This document shows positions 10,354-23,730 of a stretch of 64,000 bases of DNA, one piece after another. The notes beneath the pieces were generated by a model. That model ran no database searches. It saw only the letters and a list, made by a program, of their open reading frames with translations, and was not told the origin of the DNA. Source of the DNA: Uranotaenia lowii (Eukaryota > Arthropoda > Insecta > Diptera > Culicidae); the NCBI RefSeq assembly GCF_029784155.1, contig NC_073692.1, positions 373,120,813-373,184,812 of the forward strand, given 5' to 3'. Position numbers and translations under genes: made by a program. Position 1 is the first letter of the stretch. Every line of letters starts with the position of its first letter.

Positions 10354-12524
10354 TGGTGAAGATGCGCCCAAAGCTTTCCGTAGTGAATAACACACGCAAC
10401 CGGCGCCCGCCTCGGTTAAATATCGCGCGACTGAAGCAACCTGAGGTCGCGGCAGACTACGCGCAATCGGTCGAAGCAGCGCTGCCGGCAGAGAGAGAGC
10501 TTGACGAGGCCTCTCTCGAGGACTGTTGCGATACCATCAAGACAGTCATCAACAGTGCTGCGGAGAACGTCATCGGTTATGTGGAGCGACCTCAGCGGAA
10601 CGACTGGTTCAACGAGGAGTGTAGGAGGGTGATGGACGAAGAGAATGCCGCGCGGGCGGCAGTAGTGCAAAGAGGCACCCGTCGAAATGTGGAAAATCAC
10701 CGACAGCGGAAAAGGCAGCGAGTCCGAATTTTCCAGGAGAAAAAGCGCCGCCTGGAGGAGGAGGAGCTCGAAGAGCTGGAGCAGCTGCATCGTTCCCAAG
10801 AAACACGAAAGTTCTATCAGAAACTCAACGCATCCCGCAAAGGCTTCGTGCCGCAAACCGAAATGTGCCGGGATAAGGACGGAGGCATCCTGACGGACAA
10901 TCGTGAGTTGATCAAAAGGTGGAAGCAGCACTTCGATGAACACCTGAACGGCGCACATGCAGGAGATCAAGACGGTGGGAGAAGGTATGTACATCGCCGG
11001 CGTAGCCAACGACGAAGACGAGCCACTCCCAACGATGAGTGAAGTTAAGGAAGCTATTCGCCAGCTGAATAGAAACAATTCGGCTGGGAAGGATGGCATC
11101 GCAGCTGAACTCATCAAAATGGGCCCGGACAAGTTGGCCGATTGCCTACATCGGTTGATAGTCCGGATCTGGGACATAGAAAAGCTACCGGAGGAGTGGA
11201 AGGAGGTAATATGCCCCATCTACAAGAAGGGCGACAAATTAAACTGTGAGATCGCTCGGTGTCACTGTCCTCAATGCCGCCTACAAAGTGTTGTCCCGAA
11301 TCGTACTCCACCGCCTAACGCCACAAGCAAACAGATTCGTGGGAAGTCATCAGACCGGCTTTATGGAGGGACGGTCTACGACGGACCAGATATTCACATT
11401 ACGGCAAATCCTCCAAAAATGCCGGGTACACCAAGTCCCTACGCACCATCTATTCATCGACTTCAAAGCCGCATACGACACGATCGACCGTAACGAGCTA
11501 TGGAAAATCATGGACGAGAACGGCTTTTCCGGGAAACTGATCAGACTGATCAAGGCAACGATGGATGGAACGCAGTGCTGTGTGCGGATTTCGGGTGAAT
11601 TGTCGAGTTCATTAGAATCGTGCATGGGGCTTCGACAAGGTGATGGTTTATCCTGCATGATGTTCAACGTGGCGCTAGAAGGTGTTATTCGATGAGCGGT
11701 GGGTGAAATGCGGAGCACGATTTTTTAACCGATCCAGTCAACTTATCTGCTTTGCCGATGACATTGATATAGTCGGCAGATCATCTGCGGCAGTGGAGGA
11801 GATCTACCGCAAACTGAAATGCGAAGCAGGAAGGATTGGGTTGATGATTAATACGTCCAAGACGAAGTACATGCTGGCCTGCGGATCCGAGAGCGACCGA
11901 ACCCGCTTGTCCAGTAATAACAAGGTCACGATCGACGGCGACGAGCTGGAGATAGTCGAAGACTTTGTCTATCTCGGCTCACTGGTGACCGCAGACAATG
12001 ACACCAGCCGTGAGATCCGGAGGCGAATTATCAGCGGAAGTCGTGCCTACTATGGACTTCACAAGCAACTGCGGTCGAGAAGACTTAGCCCTCGCACGGA
12101 GTGTAACCTGTATATGACGCTCATTGGACCGGTTGTTCTCTACGGGCACGAGACTTGGATATTGCTCGAGGAGGACCTGCGTACACTCGGAGTATTCGAG
12201 CGACGAGTATTAAGAACCATCCTTGGCGGCGTACAGGAGAACGGAGTGTGGAGGCGAAGGATGAACCACAAGCTCGCGCGACTCTACGGCGAACCCAGTA
12301 TCCAGAAGGTGGTTAGGGCTGGCCGGATACGCTGGGCGGGACATGTTGCGAGAATGCCGGACGACTGTCCTGCAAAACAGGTGTTCGCTACGAATCCGGT
12401 AGGAACAAAATGGCTAGACCAAGTGGAGCGTGATCTGGCGAATGTGGGATGTCCAAGAAATTGGAGAACGGTTGCCTTGGACCGAGTTAATTGGAAGAAT
12501 ATTGTACATCCGGGCATGTCGTGA
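10350..12524 (+). pseudogene. RTE ORF2, linker and reverse transcriptase domain, multiply frameshifted
   Basis: The linker is rich in Arg and Glu (10350-11000). The reverse transcriptase then continues across frames: NSAGKDGIAAELIKMGPD near 11080-11130, a fingers segment near 11246-11340, LFIDFKAAYDTIDR near 11450 (first catalytic Asp), GLRQGDGLSCMMFN near 11630, and LICFADDIDIVGRS near 11745 (catalytic Asp pair). Frame changes fall near 10350, 10990-11040, 11235 and 11690. The C-terminal region ends at 12524. Compared with the copy at 29881-30117 it lacks eight residues (about 24 bp, in frame) between NPVGT and WLDQ. The domain order and the FADD box make the identity secure; the copy is dead. 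Confidence 0.85.
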
Positions 12525-12560
12525 GAAGGAAAACCATGTAAATAAAAATAAAATAAATTT

Positions 12561-15500
12561 ACTGCTTATATTCGTTATGTTTGAACCTGTTACGTTTCTT
12601 ATACTCGAACATAAAAAAATATTGCTTTTTTTATGAGATCCAACATTCAGTTCCGATATTCAGAACAAGACTTGCACAACTTACCTTGGCTTATGTTTCT
12701 CACAACGATCAGGAGATTGAGAAAAGTTATTTTTCAAAGGATGTCATCAACGAAATGAATAAAAAAAACAACTCATTTTAAATTACCATACACCATTTTC
12801 ATTTTCTGTTTATCATCACCATCATCATCCATTGCAATGGATTGGATTGGATTGCATAGAGAGATGCTAGTTTGAGAGGGTATTTAGGATGTTTTTGCTT
12901 TCAAGTGTTTTGATTTTTATTACCGCCCCTTGTTTTGTTTTTTTTTCTCTAATGGTTTTCTTCACTTCTCTTTTAAGACAGTGAGTATGTCATCGACTTT
13001 CACATTGTAGTCGTTTCTACTTAGTTTTTTTTTAGTTCTTTTCAATGTTTGCCCCATTCAATGTGGATGTTTGTGGGTGTGTTTCCTTTTCTGAGTCTTA
13101 TAAAAGTATATACGCTTATGAAATTTGTACAATAAAGATGCATGAAATCGGTTACAGCCATTCAGATATAATGTGAGTGTAATTTTTTCTTCTTTCATTT
13201 GCGCAGGGTTTTTTTCTCATTAATTTTGTTGCAACTTCACTTTGTTGTGCAAAGTTATGTATGTTTCTTTGTCTCCAGGATGTGTTCAGTAGTTTGTTTG
13301 TTTGTTGGTTTTTTGCTGTTTCAATTTGTGGATGTGGGAACAGTAAAAAAGTATATCGAAAAAGAGTTTTTGTTTCCATTTTTTTTTGGTATTTTAGTTC
13401 GGGATTTTGATTTGTTCTGATTCTTGGCTCAACTCTCGCTATTTACTAGGATAACAAAAAACGGAAACAACGAATTCGCAGCCCTACAAAACTGCACACT
13501 TCTGCTGCTTTCGGGGCTCTTAACAGTATAATAAAGTAAACTTTTTTGTTTTGTTTTTCTCTCGAAGTGCAGTTTTCACAACGATAACGAAAAACTTGCG
13601 GTTTTGATTGCTTCTTGCAGCTGTTGATGGAACTTCGATTGCGATTTTTTCGGTGAGCTTTTGCTCATCCAAAATGAAGTTGAGACAACTTCATCCACAC
13701 TCACACATACAAACTCAAAACTGAAAACAAACAATTTCCCAACAATGCTGCATTGTCAGACATTTTTTTTACAAATATCGTCGTCGTGTAGGAAACTTTT
13801 CTCGGTTTGGCAGGACTTTGCGCGCCATTTTGAATGGGACACAATTTCTCGTCGTTACATTGTTCGGACTTTTTTTTTGTCGAATGTGACTGGGTGATGC
13901 GTACGTGTTGCCTATTTTCAGGGTGCTGATTTTGTTGCTCGAACAATAATAATAGTGATTATAATCATAATAACAATGAGAGAGATAACAACAACAGCTC
14001 ATTCAGCAACGTGAGTTTATGGGTTTTTTTTTGTTTTTCAGGATGTTAGTTCTACTCCCTTTTCTAATTTCAGGAAATTCAAACGACAACAGCAGCCGGA
14101 AATTCGAATTTAAACTTACATCCCCACGTTTTTGTGTGTGTGACTTTAATGCAGCCAATTTTCCTCGAACACCCACTTACATTCACAAATACACACACAG
14201 GAACATATTCCAGAGTGCTGCAAAAAAATCAGACTTCAGACAGACAAACGCAGACAGTCACAGACAGACGTAGTTTTATGTTAGATGGAAATCGGGCAAC
14301 CGGCGCAAGTTTTCTTCCACAGGAAGTTATTTGACTACACGAGTGTTCCGGATTCAATTTTGGAGTTTAGCTGTGGGTGGTTCCATTAAATATTTCGGAA
14401 GCAGGGCAACAGCCAACTTTCGCTTGTGGATAGTTTTACAATTGAATTACCAGAACTTAAAAACATCATTCCCGTTTACATTTGAAAAATTTAACTTCCA
14501 AGTGACGTTTAAAAACCTTTTCATTTGGTCAATTACATTCAAATGTGTTCAAAGAAAAATTAATTTTAAAAAAAATGAAAAAAAAATTATATCTTAGAAA
14601 AGTTCGTAGAATCATTTCCGTTTTTAATTATAACTCATTGCAATCAATAAATTAACACAATTTTCCAAAAAATTTTGTCAAACATTTTGAAAAGCAGATA
14701 TTTTATTTTATAAAATATTGTTTGCTGGATCTAGTCAGTATTCATGTTTTAAGCATAAGGCAGGCCAAAACTACACGCCATTTTTGGTCTTTTGTTTGAA
14801 TTATGGGAATTCTGATGAGATAACATTTAGTTTAACACTTTGTTTTATTTTTCATGTAAGACTCTTAGTATTTCCATAGTATAAATTGAAAGATTTTTTT
14901 AATTATCTAAATGTTAATCGAGACAATACAGCCATTTCTAGCTTTGCTAATCTAAAGTAAAAATACCAGTTGATTCAAAAAAAACATTGAAAAAAATTTT
15001 TGATTGATTACATTACATTGATTGATTCTTTGACATAATTTGTTAATTTAATGGAACAAAATATGACAGCTTTAAAAATTTAAAAGTATTTTTAATAGTT
15101 GCTTCTTTAGAAATTTGTTACTTGAAAATACATTTTTTTTGTGTCTTTTTCTTCGGATTTTGTCCGCTTCTAATGCAATTATATTATTTCCCCAAAGCTT
15201 TAGGATAAATCGGACAAAATAAAACATGGTTCTTTTTTAAGCCCTCCACTTTCTATGTGTTGTGAGTTTCAAAATTAAAATCTTGGAATGACTCTATATT
15301 CTGTAATAATAAAGTTTTGTTAGTACGGTTATTAAAAAAAAGTTACGAATTTTTTTCGTTGTACGCAGAGATTTTTTTTCAAACCAACTCAAATTTCAAT
15401 TGATCCAGTGTTAATTTTTTTTTATCGCGTTTGTCTTTTATTTTTTCAGATTGTTTGTTAAGTTATTTGAACTATAATTATGTGATAAAAACTGTTCAGA

Positions 15501-16737
15501 AAAATTGATAATATTGAAAACAAGAATTCACCAGTTTAAATTTTTCAAGCTTCTTTAGGAATACTTTAATTTAGCTTGGATAATCTGGGATACAAGAATA
15601 ATCAAAAATGTTATTTTTCAAAATATTTATCACCTTGTTTTTTTTAACAGTGAAAAAACTCCAGATTATGTTTTTTGGATTAAAAAAGATCTAATAATAA
15701 AGTAAAATTAGCGTTTGAGGTTTTTGAAAGGTTTTCAAAGAGCCGGGAGAAAATCGCACTGATTTCAGTTCGGCTTTCGAGTGCAATCCTCTTTCCTCTC
15801 GTTATCCTAATTCACACGAGCTGTTGTGTGCGACACGGACAGGAAGTGTCAGAGCTCTCGCAACTGAGTGAAAGAATGAAAATTCTAGCCGAAAGCCTAA
15901 GTGGCCTTTGTTTGAATGGAGATCAAATTTATTATGACTCCCTACACGAAACGTAGAAAAATAACAACAATTTTCTCCCCGCTTTTTAGCGTTGCCACAT
16001 TCAAATCATTATTCTCCTAGAAAAAATTGTTTACGCAAAAATCTGCACCGAAATGTGCACCACCAAAAGAAAAAGATCATCAGCGGAAAATAATAAAAAA
16101 AAACTCTTTTTTTTTAATTTTGTTTGACTTTTGATAACATATCTGTGCTCTCAGAATTCCAAACAAAATATCTAAAATCAAAAACAAAATCAAAATCCAC
16201 GAGCTACGTTCAACTGTTATATTATTTGTTATTATTGACGACTTTCACATAATTCTGAATTTGATCTTTTTCACAATAAAATGATAATCAATTTCCTGTA
16301 CTTTTTTTTTTAGATAAATCCTGTCAAAGATAGCGTACAGAGTGCGGAGTTTTTTTTTCTCGTGATCATACAAAAAAAAACCAAGGAATATTTAAAGAAG
16401 GTAGTGCCAAGGCAGGCCTGCTCTAGTATTGGTACAGACTGTGTCGACGCAATCACGTTAAATCTGTTAATTTACTAGCAAATTTTCCTTTCTCGTTGAT
16501 AAGTTGAAGAATTTGTAGGAAATTTTCCACTTATAAAACTTGTTATTCTAGAAAGATTCATGCTCTTCAAGATCGTTGAAAAAAGTAGGTTTTTCGAGTA
16601 GTTTTATATAAAATAGACCATCGAAGTATGTTTGTACGAAAATCCGGTTGTCGCAATCCCTGTTCAAACACGCCTTCATTCATAAATATTTTAAATGTCT
16701 CTCGCTCTCCAAAAATAGAACGCCTAAAATCTGGCGC
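12561..16737. other. AT-rich, T-run-rich DNA without a recognised gene
   Basis: No coding domain, RNA gene or element border was found. From about 12.8 to 14.3 kb the sequence is less uniformly AT-rich, with CA/AC-rich and CAACAA-type clusters and AATAAA boxes near 13130 and 13530, a texture often seen in dipteran untranslated regions. Near 14010 the text CAACGTGAGT resembles a splice donor. Nothing here is enough to call an exon. The patch at 15740-15910 is GC-richer and contains CGGCTTTCG and CCGAAAGCC in opposite orientations. Confidence 0.4.
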
Positions 16738-16770
16738 CTATAGCCTGTGCCTGTATCGCACAGGCTATAG
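16738..16770. repeat. Perfect 13-bp stem-loop
   Basis: CTATAGCCTGTGC is followed by a 7-base loop (CTGTATC) and the exact reverse complement GCACAGGCTATAG. In AT-rich surroundings a perfect, GC-containing 13-bp stem is unlikely by chance alone. No T run follows immediately, and I cannot assign a role; it could be the centre of a small palindromic element. Confidence 0.7.
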
Positions 16771-17684
16771 ATTTAGAATAAAATAAACTGCCCATCAGAA
16801 AAGTACGCACGCGTTCCTTTGTTTTCGTTACCGGTTGATCGTGGCAAAAAATATAAATTTCTGTTCTTGTCCGAACCATCGCGTTTTGATTCGTTTTTTT
16901 GTGCAATATACGTTTGTCCAGTATGATTAAGTCTAGTTAATTATCCCCGAAATTCCCGATCATCCAATTCCGGTAGAAACAAAGTACGAAAAAAGGTGCA
17001 TTTTCCCTACACAAATAAGCAAAAATTTAAAATTAGTTCAAAGTCTTCCATGAAATTGTTCAAGTCAGTGCAGTTTAAATTCCTTATTACAATAAAGTAA
17101 TTAAATCACAAATTTCTATATAAATCCACAATCATTTATTGACATTTTAGTAAATCGAGTTAACAATCATTAATTGATGTTAATTGTTCTACATAAGAAT
17201 TGAACATGGTTAACATGGATAAAAATCATGACAATCAGTTGAACACTCAAAAACTACCAGCTATACCTTCTTAAAGCTGAATTTTTCAACAGTTTTGCAC
17301 GTTTTACCTTCAAGATGACATTGCATTCATTAATAAAATAAGAAAAAAAACATAATGCAATCTTCAATGGACCAATAATTTCATAACATAGTGAAATAGA
17401 GGCCTTACAACACAATCAAAATGAAATTGGAATTCATTTTCGTTCTAAAACGCGTTTATCTTTGAAATTTCTGCCATTCGCATATAAATTTTCGATACAT
17501 TCGTTTTTATGACGTCACAAAAAAAAGTCAAATATGGCTCTCGACACTAACTTATTTAAATACTTCTTGCCAAAAACCTATGCTAGCTTTCTCCTTGCAG
17601 ATTTCTCCTCAACACAATGCGCAAAAGATTTATCCGGAGAAGGGAATTCTCTTCATCAGTGGAGGTGTTGTTATTCGGTGGGAC
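16771..17684. other. AT-rich DNA without a recognised gene
   Basis: No coding signature or element border was recognised between the stem-loop and the foldback element. Confidence 0.45.
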
Positions 17685-18288
17685 GTGTGACGCTCTCTTA
17701 CTCAAGTCAGCCGCTCAGTTTCACCACGCGTTTTAAATATTGAACTTCTCTCTATTTATTTCCACGCTCCGAGAATTCTTTAGGACCAGGCAAGTAAAAC
17801 TATCAAAATGAGCGTGGCGACAAACGTGTTAATGGTAACAAAATGATGATGACATACCCAAGTAACATTCAAGGGATTGAAATCAAGAGAGAATTTTCTG
17901 CATTTGAAGTGGTAATGATCAAAATTCCCCAACTGTTTCACGAATTGCAACAATTTGCAACAATTAGCAACAATTAGCACATTTTCACTCTCTCGGAGCA
18001 CTGGTTTCTCTCATTTGAACTCAAACCTTCTAATTTTCTCTTACAAATTGCCACAAATTACCACAAATTCAATCAGTGGCTGCGCAATTTGTGTGATCAT
18101 TGACGAATTTTCTCCCTTAATTTCAGTTCCCCGGTAACATTTAACACGTTCGTTGCCACGCTCATTTTGGTAGTTTAACTAGCCAGGCCCAAAGAAATTT
18201 TCGGAGCGAGAAAGCAAATAGGGAGAATTTCACTATTTGCAACGTGTAGCTAAACTGAGCGGCTAATTTGCGTAAGAAAGCGTCACAC
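17685..18288. mobile_element. Foldback (long inverted repeat) element
   Basis: The left arm (17685-17838) starts GTGTGACGC and runs through CCGCTCAGTTT, CGCTCCGA, AAATGAGCGTGGC and AACGTGTTAA. The same blocks in the same order appear in reverse complement in the right arm (18132-18288). The arms are about 155 bp, imperfect but collinear, with a spacer of about 290 bp. The spacer includes an array of TTGCAACAATT-like units near 17945-17980. There is no coding capacity. Immediately right, at 18290-18360, two further GTCACACGA/GTGACGGG blocks suggest an outer, less conserved extension. Confidence 0.75.
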
Positions 18289-18692
18289 GATTTTCATGTG
18301 ACGGGGCCCCTCAGGAAATACACCCGTCACACGAATATGGGTCCCATGGCGACGAACGCGTTAAAGTTTTATAGCATAGCTACTAGACTAAGTTTTGGTT
18401 TTATAAGGGGTTTAAGGAGTCTCATAAATCTATTGGTGTTACTTGGGATAGTTTCTCCCATCGTGAGATAGTTATTTAAAGTTTTTGATGCTCATAGAAA
18501 ATTTAAATAGTCGAGCAATAGATGTACATTTTTTTACATTTTTCGATGCAGTAAAAACTTAACCCTTCATTTCATGATTTTTTATTTTTTCTTGAAAAAA
18601 TTCTCAATAGTGCGCAATGATGAGTACATGAAGGGAAAAATAATGAAAAAATATAATTTTCACACATTTCGAGTATTTGGCCAAAATATTAA

Positions 18693-20430
18693 TTGTTGCA
18701 AATTTGCAACAACATGAAATGGTTATACCTTCTATTTCCTCACACAAGACAGCTAGATATAAATGTTTACTCTTAGTTTATCTTGCAATAACAATAGTTT
18801 TAGCTCAAAAACTTCGTAAACCTAGTGTCTGGACACCATTTAGCTGGGGTTAGTACCTATGTATGCTGGTTATCCACCATGGGTGCACGGATTCACCACA
18901 GTTCTTACCTAAGTATGTGCTTACATGCATTATTGAGATTAATTAGATCGACAAATCTCCAGTTCTTTTTCAGTAACTTAATTTGTTGTGAAAGATTTTA
19001 TGTGGTTTTATGATCTTCGTGTTCATGGTTCTTAAGCGCAATATACAACAATCTAAAAAAAGTTCATTCTCAGTTGACAACAACGAATTGTAAAACCATT
19101 ATAGCAGAAAAAGTGATTGTTGTACATAGTATACTTATTTGCAAAAACCAAGTAACTTGAAAATCAGGAAATACAAATTGTAGAAGAAAAAATTTGCATT
19201 GTTTATTGAAACACCAATAATAAAAAAAAACAATATTTTCAAAATTCCTTATTAAAGAAAACCGATGGATAAAATACCTTCAAAATGCATTCATATAACT
19301 TTTGTTGATTTTTTTCAATCATAGGTTTATTTATTAAGGAAATTCACTTATAAGTTTCATTTTGCCGAGAGGATCACTATTTAATCCATGTTAGTAGAGA
19401 GGGGAAGCCGTAATAGTTGCGGTGACTCAATTGTTAGCTTTGATTCTAATTTGGAAGAGGGCAGGGGAACGTTTAGGGTTCAATATCGAAAACGATTTTC
19501 CGATGGTACACGTTCAGAATAGTTAACGGAATTATAAGTAGGACTAAAATGGAACTGCTATTTCACCACCATGCACCGTTTCCCTATCACATTCGTTCTG
19601 AAAACATTAATACTGTAAACATTAATACTGTTTAAATGATAAAAAGTAATTGAAGCACATTATGGAACTCATGTTACAAACTAGGGTACTACATTGTATA
19701 ATGTTGAGAACTTATAATGCATTTGCATTTAAAAATTCAATGTACTAGTATGGAAAAAAGTATGTTAATAAGTAATTTACTAAAAATGCGAAAATATTTC
19801 TTTCAAACCAGAAAATCTTTCCCGGGAATCATAATATAATATTTGATATCTTAGAAACACAGCGCTCGTTGTATTTGAAAAATTATAGATTCAAACTATT
19901 ACTAAAAAAAACTTCAACTACTCAAAAGTCACAAATTTGTACTAAATGTGACCCTTTGGAAATATATTTTCGACTTTATAATCTGAGAATACATTTGAAA
20001 ACATACTTAAGCAGAAACTGCGGTGAATCCGTGCACCCATGGTGGATAACCAACATACAACATACATACATATGTGACCCTTTAAAAATACAATTTTTCA
20101 ACTTTTATGAAGGATTTCTAACAAGGTTTCGTAATTAATGCCATTTTTTTACTTTATGATACGAATGGTTGATGATCTAGTCAAAAGGATTTTTAACTGT
20201 TTTTCCCATATTTCTACAGTTAGGGGCCACTTTGTTCAGTTAGTGGATAATGGATCTGCATTATTTTTAAAAATGTCTCGATAACATGATAATATAACGT
20301 AAAAACAATATTACTTTCATCGGAAAACATATACACGTATACAAACGATAAAACTTTCGAAAACACACTTTGTAGCCCATATACGTAACTAAAGGTGCTA
20401 CCGTTGCATGATGTTGCAAATTTGCAACAA
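18693..20430. mobile_element. TTAA-flanked element with palindromic termini
   Basis: The left end begins with the perfect palindrome TTGTTGCAAATTTGCAACAA. The right end carries the same palindrome with its inner edge changed, and the inverted similarity continues inward (CATGAAATGGTTATACCTT against CATGCAACGGTAGCACCTT). A second inverted block lies deeper: GGTTATCCACCATGGGTGCA near 18858 pairs with its exact reverse complement near 20032. Both ends are flanked by TTAA (18689-18692 and 20431-20434). The element is 1738 bp with no recognisable transposase. TTAA duplications are typical of piggyBac-type elements, but the termini do not start with the usual CCC, so I leave the superfamily open. 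Confidence 0.75.
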
Positions 20431-20439
20431 TTAATAAAA

Positions 20440-23400
20440 GGCCATTATATCAGACAAAAAATAAAAAAAATCTCCAAATTGTATTCAATTGTGTTAATTG
20501 CATTACTGAAAATGCGAAAATATTTTTTCCAGTCAATTTTTTTTCCTCGGTGTGAATTGGACTAGGTCAAAATTCTGAAAAATAAGCCTTTTTAAACATT
20601 TCATATTTTTCAGATTGAAGTTGGTCTAGTTTGTACATATAAACTCGGAAAGTCATTTTTTTTTAATTGAACCGTATCTTGAAGTTAGAAATATGATTGC
20701 CATGAAGAAAAAAGTTGACTATTTGAATTTCTGCATAATTTACAACAGCTTTAATTAATTGTTGCATATCTGTTACTTTATGAAACGAAGGGTTAACCCA
20801 GAATGAGGGATTGACTACAAACCTACAAATTTTATATTGCTTTTATTATCCTATACCAACACTGTCGGTGTGAAAATATTTTTCGGACAATCATCAATTT
20901 TTTTTAAATTATTATTTTCATAATTCAGTTATCAGTTATCTCATAACTTTAAAACTTCTGTACCAACGTTGATTAAAATAGTTTAAAAATTGTTCTGGTT
21001 CTGTCACAAATTATTATGGATTTTACATGAGGGGTCTCCCTTTTAAAAAAGGGCAAGAGGGTTTCATATAACAACTCATTTGAATATGTCGAACCATGTT
21101 CAACAATACAATAAATCATGGATAGACGATACAATACAATGTATAGCACTTTTTATATATAGTATGCTATAAAATAAAGTATGCACATGCTGTCAAAATT
21201 GTCAAATTACTGCATCTTTTTTCACATAAGTAATATCAATTCAAAATATCCTAATAAATTGTAGTATTTTCAATACACTAATGACAAGTGATAATTTTTT
21301 TTAATCCAAAAATTCAATACGTTCTTCACACTGGCGCACTTCCACACATGAAAACTTCCCAAAATTTCTACAAATAAATCTTATCGTTCACGAGTTTATA
21401 CTCACATTTCCGAATAATATGAATAAACAATGAATAAAAATTGAAGAAGTTCATTTATATTATTGAAGGTGATTTATTATTCAATAATGTTTCTCATTCG
21501 AAGCCAATTTCTTTTATGGATTAAACAAACTCAGCAATGTTCAGTTTATCATACTGTGATAACATTTTGCCTTTGAGCGTTCTTTCTTTATGAGAACCTG
21601 GACAAGTCTGTTCTTGTAAAAAATATGAGTACATATTGTTTTGAAGCCTGAACAAAAGTCAGGTTTGCATTAAGGAGTTTATTCGAAAAAAATGCAACTC
21701 TTTGTTTTGTAAATAACTTTTGAATACATGGATGAAAATTGATGAATCTTTCAGCGAAGTTACCTGATAACGAATCGTTTACATGTGCAAATTTTTGTGA
21801 TATTTTGTCAAGTGGTTTTGAGTTAGCGTCCAATGAAGAAATTTTTTGATCAAAAATTTTGGGCAACACGTGCGCGATCTATAATGCATACTATGAACCA
21901 CCCTTTTTCCAAATAAAGGCTTTTTATGATAGCTTTTTCTTCAGCTTCAGGAAGAAGCTGGATTCTCAAATAAACTGAAAATTTTGAATTTGGTCAAAGT
22001 TATAACAATTTTAGCCGGTTGTCTTCCTTCGGCACAAAACAACATATTTGACTTTTTGACCGCCGTTTTTGCGTAATGGCATGAATCCAGATACAAAATA
22101 AACAGAGGATAAACATTGAAGTGCTCTTTCGAGAGAACGGTCGCATTTGGAGGCAGTTTTTTTTTTAGCCATTCATCGTGTCAATCGTTATGAAAGACTG
22201 AGTGATTTGCACTCTCCACAGATCGTCGGCCTTCTCAAATGCTAGATATTTTTTTTTAAATTTTGTTTCCTTGTTTATCTTCGGAATATTCAAGGGAGAC
22301 TTGTCAACGAAAAATTTCTGGTTGGAATCCTGCCAGGTGACCGCTTGAAAGATCGTTTTGCTGTCCATTTCGCAATTTTTCAAAACATTCCCAATAGTCC
22401 AAATATTTGCGCACGATTTGACCGCCGTATTTTGTTAATTTTACTGGTGGGTAGCTTTTCTACCTTGTAGAAATGAAGTCAGGCCTATGTATAAGTCAGC
22501 TGGACGAACAAGTCAGAAAAATTTGACTTTTTTATCACTTCCTTTATTAATTCTATTCTCTTTTGTTTATTTAGAGAGGATTTTAACCAACATGGTCATT
22601 TTTCCTCTTCCTCTATTAATATTTTCGGATTGAGCTTGAAAAAACCTCTCACATTCCTCTAACTTCATGGAATCAATCATCTCTCCTTTTATTAAAACTT
22701 TAGCTCACTATTAGACCCTCTAGGACTTCTTAAACGATTTATCATGTGAATTTTGGCCGAGAAGTTGATTTTAAGATATTTTTTGGTCTCCCACTGGAAT
22801 TTCTGGATTTTTTCTATTCTGCCCAAAATATTTTGTCAATAAACTTCAGTATTGGACGCTATCTCAAAAACCACTTGATAGATTTTCACCAAATTTTGCA
22901 CACGAACACATATGTAACATTACATAACGTAGCTTCACTGAAAATTTCATCCATTTTTAATTAATGCATTCAAAAGCTATTCTTAAAACCAAGTGTTGCA
23001 TTTTTTTTTTCGAATACACTTCTTAAACTAAATACTGTTCTAATAATTTTGTAACATAAGCTTGTTCATGTGAGTATTTCCTTGAATATTCACAAAAATC
23101 AATGCAATGGAAATTAGGGTGACGGCGAAAAGGGTCACTTCGAAATTCGAAAATAGTCCTTTTTTTTTATTGGTCCCAAATAAACTGACCTGTGCCAAAT
23201 TTTAAGCTCAATTGGACTTGATTCAGGGGTGTCTCAAAGAACACAAAATTACTATTGTAGATTCACCTAAGGGAATCTAAAGGAAATTGGGGAAAAAGTC
23301 AAGAGTCTTATGTTGATGACAAATTACTTGAAAATGCACAAAACATTGAAGTCTGGTTTTAACTTGAAAATAAACATTAAAAAATGGCGAAAATCTGTCA

Positions 23401-23632
23401 TTATTGCCATTTTTGTCATTTTATTTTTTTTTTAGTATAGCATTTTGGGTAATTTTGTAATTTGGTTTTTCGACTGATTGCCATTCGACTGATGTAAACT
23501 CAAATATTTTCTTTCTGACTTGTTACTGATGATAATTTTAGTAGATAACAAATGTCTGATTATTTTCTCTGTGTTTTGAAGAAATTAAGAAAGTTTGCAA
23601 GTTTTAAACACTGTTTAATATTATAAAAAAAT
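20440..23632. other. AT-rich DNA without a recognised gene
   Basis: Very AT-rich, with small open frames (for example minus-strand 21588-21869 and 22165-22383) that show no recognisable domain. No element ends were resolved. Confidence 0.45.
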
Positions 23633-23730
23633 ATTGTTTATTTTTGTATATGATGTTTTTAAGTTCTAGTCTTTTTGTGTTTCCAACTATTGTTTATTTT
23701 CATATATGTATGATGTTTTTAAGTTCTAGT
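23633..23730. repeat. Direct duplication of a ~40-bp AT-rich segment
   Basis: The segment from ATTGTTTATTTT through GATGTTTTTAAGTTCTAGT occurs at 23633-23670 and again at 23689-23730, differing mainly by a few bases around the ATATATG block. This looks like a local tandem duplication rather than a mobile element. Confidence 0.75.

Larger units (their letters stand above)
9240..12560 (+). mobile_element. RTE-clade non-LTR retrotransposon (degraded)
   Basis: Base composition jumps from AT-rich to GC-rich at about 9235. The body encodes an apurinic endonuclease followed by a reverse transcriptase with the CFADDIDIVGRS motif and a C-terminal RIRWAGHVARMPDD block, which I recognise from RTE-type LINEs of mosquitoes. 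There is no RNase H domain. A short 3' end with AATAAA-like repeats follows the stop, as is usual for RTE elements. The coding region is broken by at least four frame changes, so the copy cannot be functional. The 9240-9650 part is a GC-rich leader of uncertain coding status. The last ~230 bp match the truncated copy at 29881-30160. Confidence 0.85.

Noticed and set aside
10416..11219. 267-codon minus-strand frame
   Set aside because: It is antisense to the RTE ORF2, whose motifs are clearly on the plus strand; the minus frame has no recognisable domain.
22165..22383. 72-codon minus-strand frame as a small gene
   Set aside because: No recognisable domain, surrounded by AT-rich non-coding sequence, and of a length expected by chance.
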